6,366 nt of DNA from Candidatus Galloscillospira excrementavium (lineage in GTDB: Bacteria; Bacillota; Clostridia; Oscillospirales; Oscillospiraceae): assembly GCA_018711785.1 (NCBI GenBank), contig DVHW01000183.1, positions 1 through 6,366 on the forward strand, in the 5' to 3' direction. The notes beneath the pieces were generated by a model. The model saw nothing but the letters and a program-made list of their open reading frames with translations. It was not told the DNA's origin and did no database searches. The translations under genes were made by a program, and so were the position numbers. Below, in pieces: positions 5,299 to 6,366 of the stretch (positions within the stretch are counted from its first letter, which is position 1; every line of letters begins with the position of its first letter).

Positions 5299-5524
5299 GG
5301 TGTCGCCTCCATGTTCAGCTGCATTTGAATGTGGGGGATGCCGCCGTCCGGAAATTCCTCAGAGGGCTGCCGGAAGCCGGCCTTCTCCTAAAAACCCTGG
5401 CGCAGGTCTGGGCCTCGACGGTGATGGCCGCCTCCAGGATGCGCCGGCCCAGGGAGGCCGTAGAAAAGACGGCGCTGGGGAGAAGGGTCCGGAGATAGGT
5501 CAGCACGTTTCCGGGCGCTCCTTC
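5295..5524 (-). pseudogene. Decayed ElaA-like GNAT N-acetyltransferase
   Basis: Reading the minus strand into aroC gives a clear GNAT C terminus in the frame ending at TGA 5297-5295: EKAGFRQPSEEF, then DGGIPHIQMQL. The F-Y-E-K-x-GF pattern followed by DGIPHI-M is the hallmark of ElaA-family acetyltransferases. A TAG (5390-5388) stands where the conserved Tyr codon of FYEK should be. The preceding part continues in a different frame (from 5524): LTYLRTLLP, ASLGRRILEAAI, VEAQTCARVF. That order matches the ElaA YLR-L-P, ASxGR, GLGRxLxEAA and EAQxYAxxF blocks. The acetyl-CoA loop (RGxG) region and the stretch before EAQ seem to be deleted, and the first 60 or so residues are absent. About 75 codons remain of an expected 150. 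It is therefore very likely non-functional. The substrate of ElaA proteins is not well defined. Confidence 0.8.
5306..5310 (-). promoter_or_regulatory. Ribosome binding site of aroC
   Basis: GGAGG on the minus strand, 7 nt before ATG 5298. It sits inside the last codons of the GNAT relic and supports the short AroC N terminus as real. Confidence 0.8.
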
Positions 5525-6366
5525 TCAGGCCCCGGCGCGGACAAGGCGTCCGCCCAGGGCGGCGTAGTCGTCCCAGAAATTGGGGTAGGACTTGGCCACG
5601 CACTCCGCGCCGGTGATGGTCACCGGTTCCTCGCACCGGGTGGCGGCCACGGCGGCCATCATGGCGATGCGGTGGTCGTTGTGGCTGTCTACCGTCACTC
5701 CTCCGGGGAGAGAGGCCCTGCCCCGGATGGTCAGGAAGTCCTCCCCCTCCTCCACTTCTGCCCCCAGGGCGGAGAGGACCTCATGCACCGCGGCGAGCCG
5801 GTCGCTCTCCTTCAGGCGCAGGCGGGCGGCATTCTTCAGGTACAGACCGCAGCCGGGAGTCAGCGCCCCCCAGACCGCCGCTGGGGGCACCAGGTCGGGG
5901 GCGTGGGACACGTCGATGCTCACGGCGTACCTCCTGGGCAGGTCGGGCTGCCCAGCCGGGGGCCGCGCTGTTCCGGCCCGGCCCCAGATGGGGAGCGCGT
6001 CGCCGGAGCAGGGCTCGTCCCGGAGCATCCGGCCCCAGTTCAGGATGACCCGGTCCCCCTGGAGGGAGTCCTCCCGCATCCCGGCCACCTCCACCTGGTT
6101 CCCCACCCCTTGGGCGGCGTACCAGAAGGCGGCCTGGGACCAGTCGGCCTCCACGGCGCAGTCCGCCGGGCGGTAGGTCTGGCCGCCGGGGATGGAGAAG
6201 ACGTTTCCCTCCCGCCGGGCCGTCACGCCGAAGCGCTCCATGGCCTGGAGGGTCATGTCCAGGTAGCCGGCGCTCTCCAGCTCGGTGGTGCTCACCAGGG
6301 TGGAGTCCCCCTCCCGCAGGGGGAGGGCGTAGAGCAGGCCGGTGAAAAACTGGCTGGACACGTTGC
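5525..6366 (-). CDS. aroA: 3-phosphoshikimate 1-carboxyvinyltransferase (EPSP synthase), C-terminal part
   Basis: AroA joins phosphoenolpyruvate to shikimate 3-phosphate, giving EPSP for AroC. The 5' end lies beyond the right edge; 280 complete codons are visible, from the shikimate-phosphate contact GNVSSQF to TGA 5527-5525. Visible motifs are SSQFFTGLL, STTELESAGY, REDSLQGD, DVSHAPDLVP (with the catalytic aspartate of the PD pair), NAARLRLKESDRL (the KESDR Glu and Arg of the active site), SHNDHRIAM (the HR pair binding PEP) and VAKSYPNFW (the conserved Lys). The stretch between LQGD and DVSHAPD is about a dozen residues longer than usual, Gly/Pro/Arg-rich and without the normal RRMGA-type helix. 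The coding frame is intact through it. The region that sets glyphosate response (NAGTAMRP) is outside the window. The reading frame after its stop continues directly into the GNAT relic. Confidence 0.95.
   Translation of the reverse strand, partial: NVSSQFFTGLLYALPLREGDSTLVSTTELESAGYLDMTLQAMERFGVTARREGNVFSIPGGQTYRPADCAVEADWSQAAFWYAAQGVGNQVEVAGMREDSLQGDRVILNWGRMLRDEPCSGDALPIWGRAGTARPPAGQPDLPRRYAVSIDVSHAPDLVPPAAVWGALTPGCGLYLKNAARLRLKESDRLAAVHEVLSALGAEVEEGEDFLTIRGRASLPGGVTVDSHNDHRIAMMAAVAATRCEEPVTITGAECVAKSYPNFWDDYAALGGRLVRAGA

Noticed and set aside
4402..5328. Long open frame on the plus strand (308 codons) opposite aroC
   Set aside because: Shadow of aroC; repetitive Gly/Val/Ala-rich translation and no plausible product.
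5315..5506. 63-codon minus-strand ORF as an intact small gene
   Set aside because: Its first part matches internal GNAT blocks, but after the T-run it leaves the GNAT frame and becomes meaningless. It is part of the pseudogene, not a gene.
5905..6055. Frameshift pair in aroA
   Set aside because: The other two frames through this segment give no better AroA-like sequence and one has early stops, so the intact frame was kept and the segment listed as an atypical linker.

Overview
The window is a compact, high-GC stretch dominated by a shikimate and phenylalanine biosynthesis cluster read on the minus strand. It also holds the tail of an unrelated glycoside hydrolase gene on the plus strand at the left edge. 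Very high GC, strong AAGGAGG-type ribosome sites, a fused chorismate mutase-prephenate dehydratase and a GH2 enzyme with a C-terminal Ig-like domain together suggest a high-GC gut clostridium of the Oscillospiraceae (Flavonifractor/Lawsonibacter-like). That placement is an inference from style, not a database result.

Layout from left to right: 1-467 (+), the C-terminal end of a GH2-type glycosidase; 473-523, a strong terminator hairpin shared by the two convergent units; then on the minus strand aroE (522-1382), a small six-helix FUSC/aromatic acid exporter-like protein (1379-1966), aroQ type II dehydroquinase (1963-2409), aroK (2406-2909) and pheA (2906-4063). A 257-nt non-coding gap (4064-4320) follows, with several hairpins and a second, diverged copy of the last 42 nt of aroC. 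Then come aroC (4321-5298), the decayed remains of an ElaA-like GNAT acetyltransferase gene (5295-5524), and the C-terminal two thirds of aroA, which runs off the right edge.

Transcription runs right to left: aroA, GNAT relic, aroC, pheA, aroK, aroQ, exporter-like gene, aroE. The set covers dehydroquinate to shikimate (AroQ, AroE), shikimate 3-phosphate (AroK), EPSP (AroA), chorismate (AroC), then prephenate and phenylpyruvate (PheA). DAHP synthase and dehydroquinate synthase are not in the window and may lie upstream of aroA. All four junctions from pheA to aroE are 4-nt ATGA or GTGA overlaps, so translation of these five genes is probably coupled. No convincing promoter is visible inside the cluster.

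The points most worth a second look are the GNAT pseudogene, whose own stop still overlaps the aroC start by ATGA; the duplicated aroC 3' end beside a hairpin-rich segment; and a membrane protein of an aromatic-acid exporter family placed inside the shikimate operon. I see no evidence for a wholly new system such as defence, CRISPR or a phage module.
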